The notes under the pieces were generated by a model. That model had not been told where the DNA came from, did not search any database, and was given only the letters and a program-made list of their open reading frames with translations. DNA of 64,000 bases from Solibacillus ferritrahens (lineage in GTDB: Bacteria > Bacillota > Bacilli > Bacillales_A > Planococcaceae): positions 124,001 to 188,000 of the forward strand of contig NZ_JAXCLE010000003.1 of the NCBI RefSeq assembly GCF_037027585.1. The letters run 5' to 3'. A program made the translations under genes and the position numbers. Below are positions 8,959 through 18,078 of this stretch, in pieces (the first letter of the stretch is position 1; each line of letters starts with the position of its first letter).

Positions 8959-9432
8959 AACCATAATATAGGGAAGATTTTCTAATGAAATTTTACTTGA
9001 TTGATTGATGAGTTACGGCAAGACAGCGCTAAAGCCACGTTATACTTGTCTTTATCATTGCCTTTATTGCCGCTTGCGAGGCCCACCAATCCCAAAGTTT
9101 TGCCCTCGTTATAAAGTTAAGGAACAAAAGCACTAAAGCACTGCTCCAATTTAGTGTAGCACATTCAAAACGCCTGAGTAGATAGAAAGTGCCTCATTAA
9201 GTTTTTCAGTGCCCTCCTAAAATAAGGGAAGATATTACCGTTATTTGAAGGATGTAGCTCATTTTTAGGTTAAATAAGGGAACGTTTTACCGTTATTTTA
9301 AATAAAACCGTGAAATTTCATGTTTTTTAGGTCAATAACGGAAATTCCTTCCCTTATTTTTACTATTTTTTATGTTATTTTCGAAATAACGGAAATTCAT
9401 TCCTCTATTTTTCTCATTACGCAATTCAATCT
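8959..9432. repeat. Truncated copy of a dispersed non-coding repeat (inverted partner of 24521-25097)
   Basis: About 450 bp here match, in inverted orientation, the element at 24521-25097. Shared landmarks are ACGGCAAGACAGCGCTAAAG, GAGGCCCACCAATC, TAGATAGAAAGTGCC, and four imperfect copies of a roughly 28-bp motif built from AAATAAGGGAA and TTACCGTTATTT (two in each orientation). The outer end keeps only ACCATAA of the 15-bp terminal repeat. The other end stops matching near 9432, so this copy lacks one terminus. No coding frame is conserved between the copies. Confidence 0.75.
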
Positions 9433-9620
9433 GCCTCTATCTTCATCAACCACTCCCTTTTAGGAACAAAAGCGCTTAAGTAAATTGCTCGACCACTTTT
9501 GTGCTAGGGCACAGAAAAATGAGCGATTTTCAAAAAGCGTTGTAAATAGCTTTAAATATTAATGTTTACCGCTAGTGGTACTGTAATAATGGTAAAATTT
9601 AATGAAAAGGGGGTATTTAT
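9433..9620. other. Intergenic stretch between repeat and DUF1835 gene
   Basis: AT-rich sequence carrying the upstream region of the following gene, with AAGGGGG as its ribosome site. I see no further gene, hairpin terminator or repeat here. Confidence 0.5.
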
Positions 9621-10661
9621 TTGTTTCATGAAATAAAAGATATGCTAAATCACTTGGAGGATGAAGAACTGAGATCTTTATTAGCTCAATTCTTTTTACG
9701 TATGCAATTAGTTGAAGAAAGAAAGGGTTATTCAGAACAGCAATTCTTTTTAGATATTAAAAAAACATACAACGAACTATTAGCCTACAAAAAAGAACAA
9801 GCAAATAACGAACTGCACACACAATTTCATACTACTCATATTGTATTTGGCGATTCACCAACTGGAAGCTTAAAAATTGCTTTAAAAAAATTAGGACTAG
9901 ATCAGCAGGAAAGGATTATTACCTTTTCCGATTTGTTTTCAATTGGTCCAATTTTGCACTTACATAACGCACAAGGTATTACTAATCGATTTGAATGGTT
10001 ACGAACAAATATAAATATTGATGAAGAGGTGCTATTCAATTATGAAGATCACTTTAAACGTACTTTATTAGAAATCGAAAAAATCCCAAGTCACCATCCG
10101 ATTATTATTTGGGCAGGAGAAAATGCACATGAACAAACTGGATTAAGGTTTGTTCTCTATTTATTAAAAGAGAAAACAAACGACATCTATATCATTCAAA
10201 CAAATGAGGCATATAAAGCTCATTTTGATAGACCTGAAATCGATTTTACACCAAGAAATATGGGAGAGCTTTCAGGTGAACAATTAAAGCAAATTTATGA
10301 AAACGAGAAGATGGGTCATACACTGACGCAAAGGGAACGTAAAGCATTTGAACAGCAATGGGAGCAACTTTGTGAGGGGAAAGAAGTTTTACGCATTTGG
10401 AAAAGTCATCAAATAATGAGTGTCTCCGAAACTTTTTACGATGAGTACATCATCCAGACAGTGAAGAAGCTCCATCAGGAGAAAAAGCACAATGACTTTA
10501 TAAAATCAGCTAGAATCATCGGCGAAGTAATTGGTCATTTAGATCAATATGTTGGCGATCAATTTATAGAATATCGCGTCAGACGTTTAATCGTCGATGG
10601 GATATTTGATATGGAAGGTGTCCCAAAGGCAATGCGCTTCTATAGCGTAAAAATACGATAA
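9621..10661 (+). CDS. DUF1835/DUF3658 domain protein
   Basis: A 346-residue protein. Residues about 65-200 fit DUF1835 (HIVFGDSPTGSLKIALKKLGL, FSDLFSIGPI), and the C-terminal third (from about 225, GHTLTQRERKAFEQQWEQL onward) fits the DUF3658 partner domain that usually follows it. The N-terminal 60 residues are helical. No function is established. Start is TTG at 9621, supported by AAAGGGGG about 8 nt upstream; ATG at 9642 is an alternative. It is first in a loose run of + strand genes with a GNAT and a lipoprotein. Confidence 0.75.
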   Translation: MFHEIKDMLNHLEDEELRSLLAQFFLRMQLVEERKGYSEQQFFLDIKKTYNELLAYKKEQANNELHTQFHTTHIVFGDSPTGSLKIALKKLGLDQQERIITFSDLFSIGPILHLHNAQGITNRFEWLRTNINIDEEVLFNYEDHFKRTLLEIEKIPSHHPIIIWAGENAHEQTGLRFVLYLLKEKTNDIYIIQTNEAYKAHFDRPEIDFTPRNMGELSGEQLKQIYENEKMGHTLTQRERKAFEQQWEQLCEGKEVLRIWKSHQIMSVSETFYDEYIIQTVKKLHQEKKHNDFIKSARIIGEVIGHLDQYVGDQFIEYRVRRLIVDGIFDMEGVPKAMRFYSVKIR

Positions 10662-10700
10662 TGTTTCAATTTCTAAATATCACATAAAGGGGTACTTACT

Positions 10701-11141
10701 TTGGAATTTAAACTTATGGAAGAAACCGATTTAGTTAAATGTATTGAAACTTTTATTAAAGTGTTTAATGATGAGCCGTGGAATGATGAATGGACATTTC
10801 CGAAAGCTCAAAAGTATTTATTGGATTTTTATCAAACACCTGGATTTTTAGGGGTTATCGTAAAAGAAAATGAAGAAGTAATGGGCTTTATAATGGGAGT
10901 ACAAAGAAAATGGTGGAGCGGGGATGAATTTTATATTCATGAAATGTGTGTTGACTCCGAACGCCAAAATCGGGGAATTGGTAAAGCGTTGTTGGATTAT
11001 TTAATTAAATCTCTAGGAAATAATATAAGCAACATCACGCTTTTAACTGATAGAGGTATTCCAGCTGAAGCATTTTATAAGAAGAATGGGTTTGAAGAAA
11101 TTGAAAGACTTGTTTTCTTAAGCAAAAACCTTAAATCATAG
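10701..11141 (+). CDS. GNAT family N-acetyltransferase
   Basis: A 146-residue single-domain GNAT enzyme predicted to transfer an acetyl group from acetyl-CoA to an unknown amine. The acetyl-CoA pyrophosphate loop is RQNRGIGKALLDYLI, preceded by the IHEMCVDSE strand, and the C-terminal AEAFYKKNGFEEIERL is typical. Start is TTG at 10701 with AAAGGGG 8 nt upstream. It lies 39 bp after the DUF1835 gene and 16 bp before a lipoprotein, so these may be cotranscribed. Confidence 0.85.
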   Translation: MEFKLMEETDLVKCIETFIKVFNDEPWNDEWTFPKAQKYLLDFYQTPGFLGVIVKENEEVMGFIMGVQRKWWSGDEFYIHEMCVDSERQNRGIGKALLDYLIKSLGNNISNITLLTDRGIPAEAFYKKNGFEEIERLVFLSKNLKS

Positions 11142-11157
11142 ATGGAGGTGTAAATAA

Positions 11158-11772
11158 TTGAAAAGAATCCTAGTATGCTTAAGTTTTATGTTTATTCTCG
11201 TTGGTTGTTCAAATAAAAATGAAGATACGTCCACACAAATTTTGGACGAGAACAATGCTCAAATCGACAAATTGGAAGTCCAGAATGAGGAACTGCAGGC
11301 AACTTTGGATAATCTTCAAACGGATTTTAACTACAAAGAAGAGGAAGCGGCGTATTATAAACAAGTGATTGACGACCTTATTAAAGATTATAGTGATGCC
11401 GAATTAAAAGATTTAGCAATAAATTTATGGAATTATGAATTGGAAGTTAACGGGGTACCAGTTCCGACAAATGGTTTAGTCGACATACAAGATCAGACGA
11501 TTGAAATTTCTTTGGTAGAAAGGCAAATGGATTATCCGATTTTGCCACTAGAAATATTTATGCAAGGACAAATTAGCGGGGATTATATAGACCATTTAAA
11601 TGTGAATACTAATCCTTCTGAAACCTACGTTACTGATGGCACGGTTGTGACTGCTGTACATCATAAATATGCAGATGTAGAAAAAGGTTCAACTATTTCA
11701 TTTTCAATAACGGAAGAATTAAGAAAACGATTAGGACTGGAAACTACCGAAATTATGATTAATAAAAAATAA
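11158..11772 (+). CDS. Lipoprotein with N-terminal coiled coil
   Basis: A 204-residue predicted lipoprotein: signal peptide ending LVGC (Cys17), then an acidic coiled-coil stretch (about residues 30-80, NAQIDKLEVQNEELQATLDNLQ) and a beta-rich C-terminal domain of unknown family. Start is TTG at 11158 with GGAGGTG upstream. I do not recognise the C-terminal domain. A bidirectional terminator follows at 11832-11865. Confidence 0.75.
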   Translation: MKRILVCLSFMFILVGCSNKNEDTSTQILDENNAQIDKLEVQNEELQATLDNLQTDFNYKEEEAAYYKQVIDDLIKDYSDAELKDLAINLWNYELEVNGVPVPTNGLVDIQDQTIEISLVERQMDYPILPLEIFMQGQISGDYIDHLNVNTNPSETYVTDGTVVTAVHHKYADVEKGSTISFSITEELRKRLGLETTEIMINKK

Positions 11773-11831
11773 TATTACATTTCCTAACATTGATTTGGAA
11801 AACATCTGTTTAAATCCCCAATGAATTGAAA

Positions 11832-11870
11832 AACACCCCTGTCCTTTAATTAGAACAGGGGTGTTAATTT
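11832..11870. terminator. Bidirectional intrinsic terminator between convergent genes
   Basis: Perfect 11-bp stem AACACCCCTGT (11832-11842) and ACAGGGGTGTT (11855-11865), lying between the + lipoprotein and the - anti-sigma gene. Confidence 0.8.
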
Positions 11871-11885
11871 ACAATAAGCCGGAAA

Positions 11886-12833
11886 TTATAGATCGTGAAA
11901 GATTTTTGCGACTTCAATAAAAGTTTGTACACTCACATTTTCTGCAGGTACAACAGGAGTCCAAGGATCCCAAACTGATATTAAATAATTTTCCTCCGCA
12001 GTTTCTTTAACAAATAATAACTTTTTTTGCTCTTCACTATAATAAGCATCTGTTTCCAGCACATTATTCAATTTAATAAAACTAGACAGGTCTTCGTTTG
12101 TTTTTATTCCCTTATTGATAACTTGAATATCAATATTAAATAACTTAATAATTGGAAATTCATTATATTCATATTGTAATGATATAGAGTGAACGGAAGA
12201 TAATAACTCTCCTTCTAATACCGCATAATGTTGATTTTGTTCATGCGCTTGCTGTTTTAACTGCTCTACAATTTCCATCATTTTCTCGTATGATGATTCA
12301 GGGCTATCATACGTTAATCTTCCTTCTTTAAATTCGTATTGTTCTAATATAGTTTTTGGAAATGTCCATCTAGCTGTTATATCAACAGGTAAATAGTCGA
12401 ATGAGCGAAACGTATCAAAATTATGCAGATGGAACAAATTGGGCTCACCATATTGCTCATATGCCTCTACATCTAAAAAGTGTAAAAATTTCCCAGGCTC
12501 AATTGTTTTTCTTAATCGATCCATTAGCTTTCTATTTTTCATTGATATATCATCCGCCTGATGATGAGGAATCATTTCTTCATCTGTCATTGTTTCTATC
12601 TCAATAACGGAAGATGCATTCTTATTAAAAAACGTCAAACCATTGAAATTCATTGCACCGACTGTTGCGACGGAAAGAAGTAAACCGAAACAAATCATAG
12701 CAAATGTCGGTAATCGTCTTATCTTTTTATCTTTATGAGATGAGATTTTTTGAATAACTCGCTGTTTGTTTGGGCTCTCGATTTGCTCGTATTGTTCCTT
12801 CAATTTTTTCTCAAACGTATCGAAATCTTTCAT
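11886..12833 (-). CDS. Probable anti-sigma factor (membrane protein) paired with the upstream ECF sigma
   Basis: A 315-residue protein with a basic cytoplasmic N-terminus (about residues 1-40), one membrane helix (about 43-63, TFAMICFGLLLSVATVGAM) and a large predicted extracytoplasmic domain. It starts about 14 bp after the ECF sigma gene on the same strand, the normal arrangement for a sigma/anti-sigma pair. No zinc-finger HxxxCxxC motif is visible, so the anti-sigma role is inferred from topology and context. The signal it senses is unknown. Confidence 0.65.
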   Translation of the reverse strand: MKDFDTFEKKLKEQYEQIESPNKQRVIQKISSHKDKKIRRLPTFAMICFGLLLSVATVGAMNFNGLTFFNKNASSVIEIETMTDEEMIPHHQADDISMKNRKLMDRLRKTIEPGKFLHFLDVEAYEQYGEPNLFHLHNFDTFRSFDYLPVDITARWTFPKTILEQYEFKEGRLTYDSPESSYEKMMEIVEQLKQQAHEQNQHYAVLEGELLSSVHSISLQYEYNEFPIIKLFNIDIQVINKGIKTNEDLSSFIKLNNVLETDAYYSEEQKKLLFVKETAEENYLISVWDPWTPVVPAENVSVQTFIEVAKIFHDL

Positions 12834-12847
12834 ATAATCAACCCCTT

Positions 12848-13345
12848 CTATAATAAATTTTTCACTTTTACTTTTAAACGTTCGTATCGTTTTCGGATTG
12901 TTGCTGGTGGTTTTTCAAAAATCTGACCGATTTCATCAAAACTATAATTTTCAATTACACGTAATAGCAGGAGTGATCGTTCTTCAGGCTTTAAATGGAT
13001 AAGTATTGACTCAAGCTGATCATCATTGTCGTGATCAAAGACTGCTGTAGTTGTTTCCTGCTCAATAAAGGGAATGAAAGACTTTAATTTTTTTCGCTTT
13101 ATTTTATTGAGACAATGAAAATACGAAATTTTATAAAGCCAAGCATTCGGATTTTCAATCGAGGCTAATTTGCCGTACTTCATCGCCTTTATAAAAACTT
13201 CTTGGACGGCATCTTCAGCGTCATATGTATTTCGTAAGAGGCTGAAGCAATATTTATAAATTTTGTCATAGTACGCTTCAATGAGTTCATCCATCTCACG
13301 TATTAAAAATTTTTCATTAGTCATGGTCATGATTTTTGGCTGCAA
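12848..13345 (-). CDS. ECF-type RNA polymerase sigma factor
   Basis: A 165-residue sigma-70 family ECF factor. Region 2 reads YYDKIYKYCFSLLRNTYDAEDAVQEVF and NAWLYKISYFHCLNKIKR. Region 4 reads LLLLRVIENYSFDEIGQIF and ATIRKRYERLKVKVK. The TTG start at 13345 has AAGGAG 8 nt upstream; an ATG six codons later is less well placed. It is followed by its likely membrane anti-sigma and is divergent from the methyltransferase gene. Confidence 0.9.
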   Translation of the reverse strand: MQPKIMTMTNEKFLIREMDELIEAYYDKIYKYCFSLLRNTYDAEDAVQEVFIKAMKYGKLASIENPNAWLYKISYFHCLNKIKRKKLKSFIPFIEQETTTAVFDHDNDDQLESILIHLKPEERSLLLLRVIENYSFDEIGQIFEKPPATIRKRYERLKVKVKNLL

Positions 13346-13525
13346 TTAAACCACTCCTTTCATAAACATTAGACAATTTAGTGGTTGGAAATGTGACATG
13401 ATTTGGAAAATATGTATATAGAAAAAATAATGATTCAATGATAAAATCAAAATCACTATTAAATTAGAAAATTATGTTAATAAAGAATAATTCAAATTCT
13501 CTTAAAAATAAAGGGGGACAATCGC

Positions 13526-14281
13526 TTGAACAATATCATTGAAAACAATAAAAAAAGCTGGGATATCGTAGCGAAGCATTTTGCTGGGGGAGACGCATTA
13601 CCGGGCTATGGGCCTTTAGCGCAAACAGAAGAGGAGCTGCATTTAATCGGATCTGTTGCAGGGAAGAAGGTGCTTGAAATTGGCTTTGGTAGTGGGCATT
13701 CTCTTTTATATATGAATAACAATGGAGCAAAGGAGCTTTGGGGAGTCGATTTTTCGAGCGCGCAGAAAGAGCTGGCGCAAACGACGTTAAATGGTATAAA
13801 AGCAACATTACATACAGCCCCAATGGAACAGGAGATTGGTTTACCGAAAAACTATTTTGACTTAGTGTATTCCATTTATGCAATCGGCTGGTCAAGTGAT
13901 TTGTCCGCAACGTTTAAGCTGATACATAGCTACTTAAAAGATGGGGGCGAGTTTGTTTTCAGTTGGGAGCACCCTTTTTATAGCCAAATCAAGTGCCGAG
14001 ATCATCAGTTTTTATTAACCGATTCTTACCAGCGTGAAGGATATATTGAAACGACGACATTTAAAGGGGAAGATGCGCCTATGCAAATACCCAAATATAA
14101 AATGGCGACCTTTATTAATGCACTGTTACGGGCGAACTTTGAACTTGTGGAGATTATCGAAAGTGATATACCTGAACAAGCAAAAACTGAAGAAGTAACG
14201 TATTCCGAGAGATATTATTCACTGCATAAAGCCAGTCACTTTCCTACGACGTTTATCGTAAAGGCTAGAAAACGCAGTTAA
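13526..14281 (+). CDS. Class I SAM-dependent methyltransferase
   Basis: A 251-residue methyltransferase. Motif I is VLEIGFGSGHSLLYM (about residues 48-62), motif II is LWGVDFS, and DLVYSIYAIGW precedes the fourth strand. The substrate is unknown. Start is TTG at 13526 with AAGGGGG upstream. It is the first gene of a co-directional run with a GNAT, a thioesterase, another GNAT, DUF2785 and a Lon-like protease. Confidence 0.88.
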   Translation: MNNIIENNKKSWDIVAKHFAGGDALPGYGPLAQTEEELHLIGSVAGKKVLEIGFGSGHSLLYMNNNGAKELWGVDFSSAQKELAQTTLNGIKATLHTAPMEQEIGLPKNYFDLVYSIYAIGWSSDLSATFKLIHSYLKDGGEFVFSWEHPFYSQIKCRDHQFLLTDSYQREGYIETTTFKGEDAPMQIPKYKMATFINALLRANFELVEIIESDIPEQAKTEEVTYSERYYSLHKASHFPTTFIVKARKRS

Positions 14282-14298
14282 TCAAATAGGGGGTAAGT

Positions 14299-15105
14299 AT
14301 GATGATAAGAAAATTAACAAATAATGACCGCGAACTAACAATGGCACTAGTAGAAAAAAAGCCGGCAGAAAATTTATTTATTATTGGTGATATAGAGGCT
14401 TATGGAATGGAATCGGATATTCAGGAGCTATGGGGACAATTTGAAGAGGATCAGCTTATGGCGGTTTTACTGCGCTACGATCAAAATTATATTCCCTATA
14501 GCGAAGGGGACTATGATGCAGCAGGGTTCGCAGAAATTATTAATATAAACAAAGGTCCTATTGAAATTTCGGGGTTGCAGCATTTAGTCGCTCCATTACG
14601 AAAATGGATTAATCGCGGGATTCGTCGGGATAGTGAAACGTATTATGCAAAATGTACAAAATTGACGGTTCCGATTGCAGATTTGGACTTTTCAAATGTG
14701 ACGTATTTACAGCCGCATGAATATGAGGAAAATATTGAAATGCTCAAGTCCATTCCTGAGTTTTCAACAGGTACTTTTAGTATTGAAGGAAGAGAACGCG
14801 CGGAAAAGTTTAGAACAGGACGTACATATATTATCCGCGATGAACAGGGGGTTATGGTGTCCTCTGCATCGACAACCGCTGAAAATTCCCAGTCTGCCAT
14901 GATTGTAGGGGTTGGAACGAGACCGGGTTACGCAAAAAAAGGGTATGCGACACACTGTATGCTAAAGCTTTGTCGGGACTTGCTTGCTGAAGGGAAATCG
15001 ATTTGTTTGTTTTATGACAATCCTGCAGCAGGGCGCATTTATAAACGAATTGGATTTGAGGATATCGGTTTTTGGTCAATGATTCGATTTGAAGAGGAAA
15101 AATAA
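14299..15105 (+). CDS. GNAT family N-acetyltransferase (two-lobed)
   Basis: A 268-residue protein with the catalytic GNAT domain in the C-terminal half: VGTRPGYAKKGYATHCMLKLC is the acetyl-CoA loop and ICLFYDNPAAGRIYKRIGFED the final strand-helix. The N-terminal half (LTMALVEKKPAENLFIIGDIEAYG) resembles the N-lobe of similar Bacillales acetyltransferases. The substrate is unknown. It lies 17 bp after the methyltransferase gene and 14 bp before the thioesterase gene. Confidence 0.82.
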   Translation: MMIRKLTNNDRELTMALVEKKPAENLFIIGDIEAYGMESDIQELWGQFEEDQLMAVLLRYDQNYIPYSEGDYDAAGFAEIININKGPIEISGLQHLVAPLRKWINRGIRRDSETYYAKCTKLTVPIADLDFSNVTYLQPHEYEENIEMLKSIPEFSTGTFSIEGRERAEKFRTGRTYIIRDEQGVMVSSASTTAENSQSAMIVGVGTRPGYAKKGYATHCMLKLCRDLLAEGKSICLFYDNPAAGRIYKRIGFEDIGFWSMIRFEEEK

Positions 15106-15119
15106 AGGAGGGAAACGAA

Positions 15120-15527
15120 TTGCGTACTTTATTAGCAGAACAGCCAATTCAAATAAATGCCTATGACATCGATGCGATGGGCATTGTCAGTAATATTGTG
15201 TACGTACGATGGTTTGAGGATTTACGTATGGCTTTTTTAAACGAACATTATCCATTAGCAGAAATGATGGCTGTGCAAATTTCACCAATTTTGATGAAAA
15301 CAGAAATAGAATACAAAGCCCCTTTAACAATTTTTGATAAACCGGTCGGACGGTGTTGGATGGTGAAAATCGGGCAATCCAGCTGGGAAATGGAGCTGGA
15401 AATTACTACAGAAAAACATATCCATTGTACAGGCAAACAATCCGGATGCTTTTATCATTTAGAAAAGAAAAAGGTTGCGAAAATACCGGAGCCATTGAAG
15501 AAGCTTTTTGAAATAAGCAGTAAATAG
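15120..15527 (+). CDS. Acyl-CoA thioesterase of the 4HBT hot-dog family
   Basis: A 135-residue hot-dog fold protein similar to YbgC/FadM-type thioesterases, which hydrolyse acyl-CoA esters. The active-site pattern is YDIDAMGIVSNIVYVRWFEDLR with the conserved Asp, followed by EIEYKAPLTIFDKP. Start is TTG at 15120 immediately after AAAGGAGGG. The natural substrate cannot be told from sequence. Confidence 0.82.
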   Translation: MRTLLAEQPIQINAYDIDAMGIVSNIVYVRWFEDLRMAFLNEHYPLAEMMAVQISPILMKTEIEYKAPLTIFDKPVGRCWMVKIGQSSWEMELEITTEKHIHCTGKQSGCFYHLEKKKVAKIPEPLKKLFEISSK

Positions 15528-15540
15528 TTAATGTAGGAGA

Positions 15541-16080
15541 ATGCAAAAGATGACTATTAAAATGCAACGATTTAATTCAGAAGTTCAAGATTTAACGGAT
15601 TTCCTTACTAACAACGAATGGCCGTTTTTTGCGAACCCTGTAGTTAATCCTACAGAAATAAAAGAAAAAGCAGCGAATGGTTATTATGAAAAGGGTCGCG
15701 AAACATTTTGGATTTTAGTCGACCATGAAAAAGTAGGGCTAGTAATTATTGATGATATTGATGATTCGATTCCATTGTTTGATATCCGGTTAACTCCCAA
15801 GGCAAGAGGAAAGGGAACAGGTGTACAAACTTTACGCTGGCTGCAAAACTATTTATTTGGAGAAAAAGGGAAAATCCGGATTGAGGCTTATACGAGAACA
15901 GATAATGTACCAATGCGGAAATGCTTTACTAAATCAGGATTTGTAAAAGAGGGCTACTTGCGAAAAGCCTGGGAAAATGAAGACGGCACGGTTGTAGATA
16001 GCGTGTTATATGCAGCTATCTATGATGACTGGAAGACAGGTATTATAACACCGGTTCAACTGGATGATGTGCCTTATTAA
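15541..16080 (+). CDS. GNAT family N-acetyltransferase (RimJ/RimL-like)
   Basis: A 179-residue acetyltransferase. DIRLTPKARGKGTGVQTLRWL is the acetyl-CoA-binding segment, and NVPMRKCFTKSGFVKEGYLRK is the RimJ/RimL-style C-terminal pattern. The predicted substrate (a protein N-terminus or small amine) is unknown. It lies 13 bp after the thioesterase gene and 19 bp before the DUF2785 gene, which suggests one transcript. Confidence 0.85.
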   Translation: MQKMTIKMQRFNSEVQDLTDFLTNNEWPFFANPVVNPTEIKEKAANGYYEKGRETFWILVDHEKVGLVIIDDIDDSIPLFDIRLTPKARGKGTGVQTLRWLQNYLFGEKGKIRIEAYTRTDNVPMRKCFTKSGFVKEGYLRKAWENEDGTVVDSVLYAAIYDDWKTGIITPVQLDDVPY

Positions 16081-16099
16081 AAGGAGAAATGAATAAAGA

Positions 16100-16888
16100 A
16101 TGAAAGAGTATCTGGAAACTATCGTAAGAAAAGAAGAAATAAATTTAGACCTAATCAATATAGACGAAATGCTCCAATTCATGCTGCAAAATATCGGGAA
16201 TCCGGATGCTTATTTACGTGATGACCTAATTTATAGGGGATTTTGCGAATTAATTCTGAACGAAAAACTAACGGTGGAACAATTAGTTGTACTATTAAAT
16301 ACATGCATGGATGACGAGCATCTTTATTTAAATATTTCGCATAACGATCCTTCGGATGATGTATTTACTCGATCTTTTTCAGCACTTGTCATCGCGCTTA
16401 TTTTAGGTAAAGATCGTGAAAACAGAAAATTGCCTGAAGCACTTATTCTAGAGACGATTCAACGGAGTGTCGATTATTTAAAGCTTGAAAAGGATTATCG
16501 GGGGTTCGTCAATTCGAAAGGCTGGGCACATGCGGTTGCACATGGTAGTGACTTATTAGCTGAAGCCATTGCACACCCGCTTATGAAGGATTTACATTTG
16601 TGTCATAAAGCATTGCAAAGTTTAAAAAGCTGCCTGCATACGGACTATGCTTTTATTGATAAAGAGGAAGCGCGCATGTTACCGGTAATTGATGCATTAC
16701 TGGACAAAGGATTGACAGACGAACAGTTGTTAGCATGGTTAAAGGAATTACATGAAATTGAAATAGACGAATGGCATATGAAATATCGGTACGAATGGAA
16801 TGTGAAGAAGTTTGAAGCCACATTATTAAGACATTTATTAAAAACTAACAAATGCCTACTTACGACCAATTGGATTATTAAGAATTAG
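16100..16888 (+). CDS. DUF2785 family protein
   Basis: A 262-residue, helix-rich protein matching the DUF2785 family pattern (YLRDDLIYRGFCELI, then GWAHAVAHGSDLLAEAIAHP with conserved histidines). No function has been established for this family that I can name. No signal peptide or membrane segment is evident. It is embedded in the co-directional run that begins at 13526, 18 bp before the Lon-like protease. Confidence 0.75.
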   Translation: MKEYLETIVRKEEINLDLINIDEMLQFMLQNIGNPDAYLRDDLIYRGFCELILNEKLTVEQLVVLLNTCMDDEHLYLNISHNDPSDDVFTRSFSALVIALILGKDRENRKLPEALILETIQRSVDYLKLEKDYRGFVNSKGWAHAVAHGSDLLAEAIAHPLMKDLHLCHKALQSLKSCLHTDYAFIDKEEARMLPVIDALLDKGLTDEQLLAWLKELHEIEIDEWHMKYRYEWNVKKFEATLLRHLLKTNKCLLTTNWIIKN

Positions 16889-16906
16889 CAGAAGGGAGAT
16901 GAGAGG

Positions 16907-17776
16907 TTGAAACGAGCTACACTAATAGTTCTGCCGTTCATTTTATACATATTGGGTTTACTGCTCTATTATTTCGACAAGATTAATATTTATCTGTTTT
17001 TTATTTTGATAATAACTGGCTTAGGAATCGCGCTTTTAGGATTTTATCTTTACCGGAACAACAATAGGCAGAAGCAGATTTTTGTGGGAATTTTTTTTGT
17101 GATATCTTTAATATGCGTATTTGAATCTCGCTTAATTAATTATGAAGTCTATACTTATTTCGTAACGTCCTATAATGAGCCTTTTGAAATTGTTGAAGAT
17201 TCAGGTATACATATACTTTCAGTGGATATCTTCGAAGCGGCGTATATTGATGATTTAGATTACTTAATAAAGACGCTAGAATTATCAAATGATAAAGAAG
17301 TATTGGATGCGGAAATGGTAACAAATAAAATTCGTTATACTTCGAAAAATGATGAGTTATTAAGTTATATACGTCCCGCGGAGAAGCATTTTGAAACGAT
17401 GAAGGAAAATGTTGTGGCTTATCTGCCGGGAACCTCTTCTGCTATTGAAGATTTTTTAAATAGAGAAGATTTTGAAGGTGACAGTGCAGGACTGGCTACT
17501 GTATTAAGCGGACTCGCAGAAAAAGGCAGCTTCAACAATAACGTACCGATTGCCGTAACAGGTGCGATTGACGGGGAAGGGAATGTGAAGGAAATTGGCT
17601 CTATGAAAGCTAAAATTCTCATTGCAGAAAAAAGCGGTTTTTCGCATATTTTCATACCAGAGGAAAATGCAAAAGAGGCGAGAGAAGTAAAGGACATACA
17701 TCAACTTAACATTGAGCTTATTGAAGTGGCAACGGTCGAAAATGCTGTAACGGAAATAGAGAAGCTAAATACTTAA
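16907..17776 (+). CDS. Membrane-anchored Lon-type (S16) serine peptidase
   Basis: A 289-residue protein with two or three N-terminal membrane helices (about residues 3-70), an extracytoplasmic linker, and a C-terminal Lon-type proteolytic domain (about 160-285). The catalytic Ser is in GDSAGLA (S193) and the catalytic Lys is probably the second Lys of GSMKAKILIA (K236), giving the S16 Ser-Lys dyad. There is no AAA+ ATPase domain and no PDZ domain, unlike Lon or YlbL-type proteins. Start is TTG with GGGAGATGAGAGG upstream. Substrate unknown. Confidence 0.75.
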   Translation: MKRATLIVLPFILYILGLLLYYFDKINIYLFFILIITGLGIALLGFYLYRNNNRQKQIFVGIFFVISLICVFESRLINYEVYTYFVTSYNEPFEIVEDSGIHILSVDIFEAAYIDDLDYLIKTLELSNDKEVLDAEMVTNKIRYTSKNDELLSYIRPAEKHFETMKENVVAYLPGTSSAIEDFLNREDFEGDSAGLATVLSGLAEKGSFNNNVPIAVTGAIDGEGNVKEIGSMKAKILIAEKSGFSHIFIPEENAKEAREVKDIHQLNIELIEVATVENAVTEIEKLNT

Positions 17777-17807
17777 ATTAGTAAGTATCATTAATAATCA
17801 ACAGAAC

Positions 17808-17838
17808 GCTATGGCACAAAATGGTCGTAGCTTTTTTA
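17808..17838 (+). terminator. Possible intrinsic terminator after the Lon-like gene
   Basis: An imperfect stem GCTATGGC / GGTCGTAGC followed by six T residues, about 30 bp after the stop codon. Confidence 0.4.
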
Positions 17839-18078
17839 TATTTGTAGTAAATATTAAAATTTAAAACCAAAGCACATGTTCAATCTTTATATAGTCAAGT
17901 GAGGTGAAGAAATGGATTTTGAACGACTTGTTATATACATAACGAATGGCGCATCAATGAAAAATTGAGGCTTAAATTGAATAAGAATCTTTAAAGAATG
18001 TTTTGTTTAGTGAATTCTATTTATTCTCTGCATATATTGTAATTAAAGCAATTTTACATCCGTTAATATGAGGAGGAT
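17839..18078. other. Intergenic region with one tiny uncertain ORF
   Basis: AT-rich. GAGGTGAAG precedes an 18-codon ORF (17912-17968, MDFERLVIYITNGASMKN), which may be a leader peptide or the remnant of a larger gene. I cannot assign it. The rest carries the upstream region of the 18079 gene. Confidence 0.3.

Noticed and set aside
8797..8985. 62-codon + strand frame opposite the DUF4256 start
   Set aside because: It is antisense to a recognisable gene and its end lies in the repeat copy.
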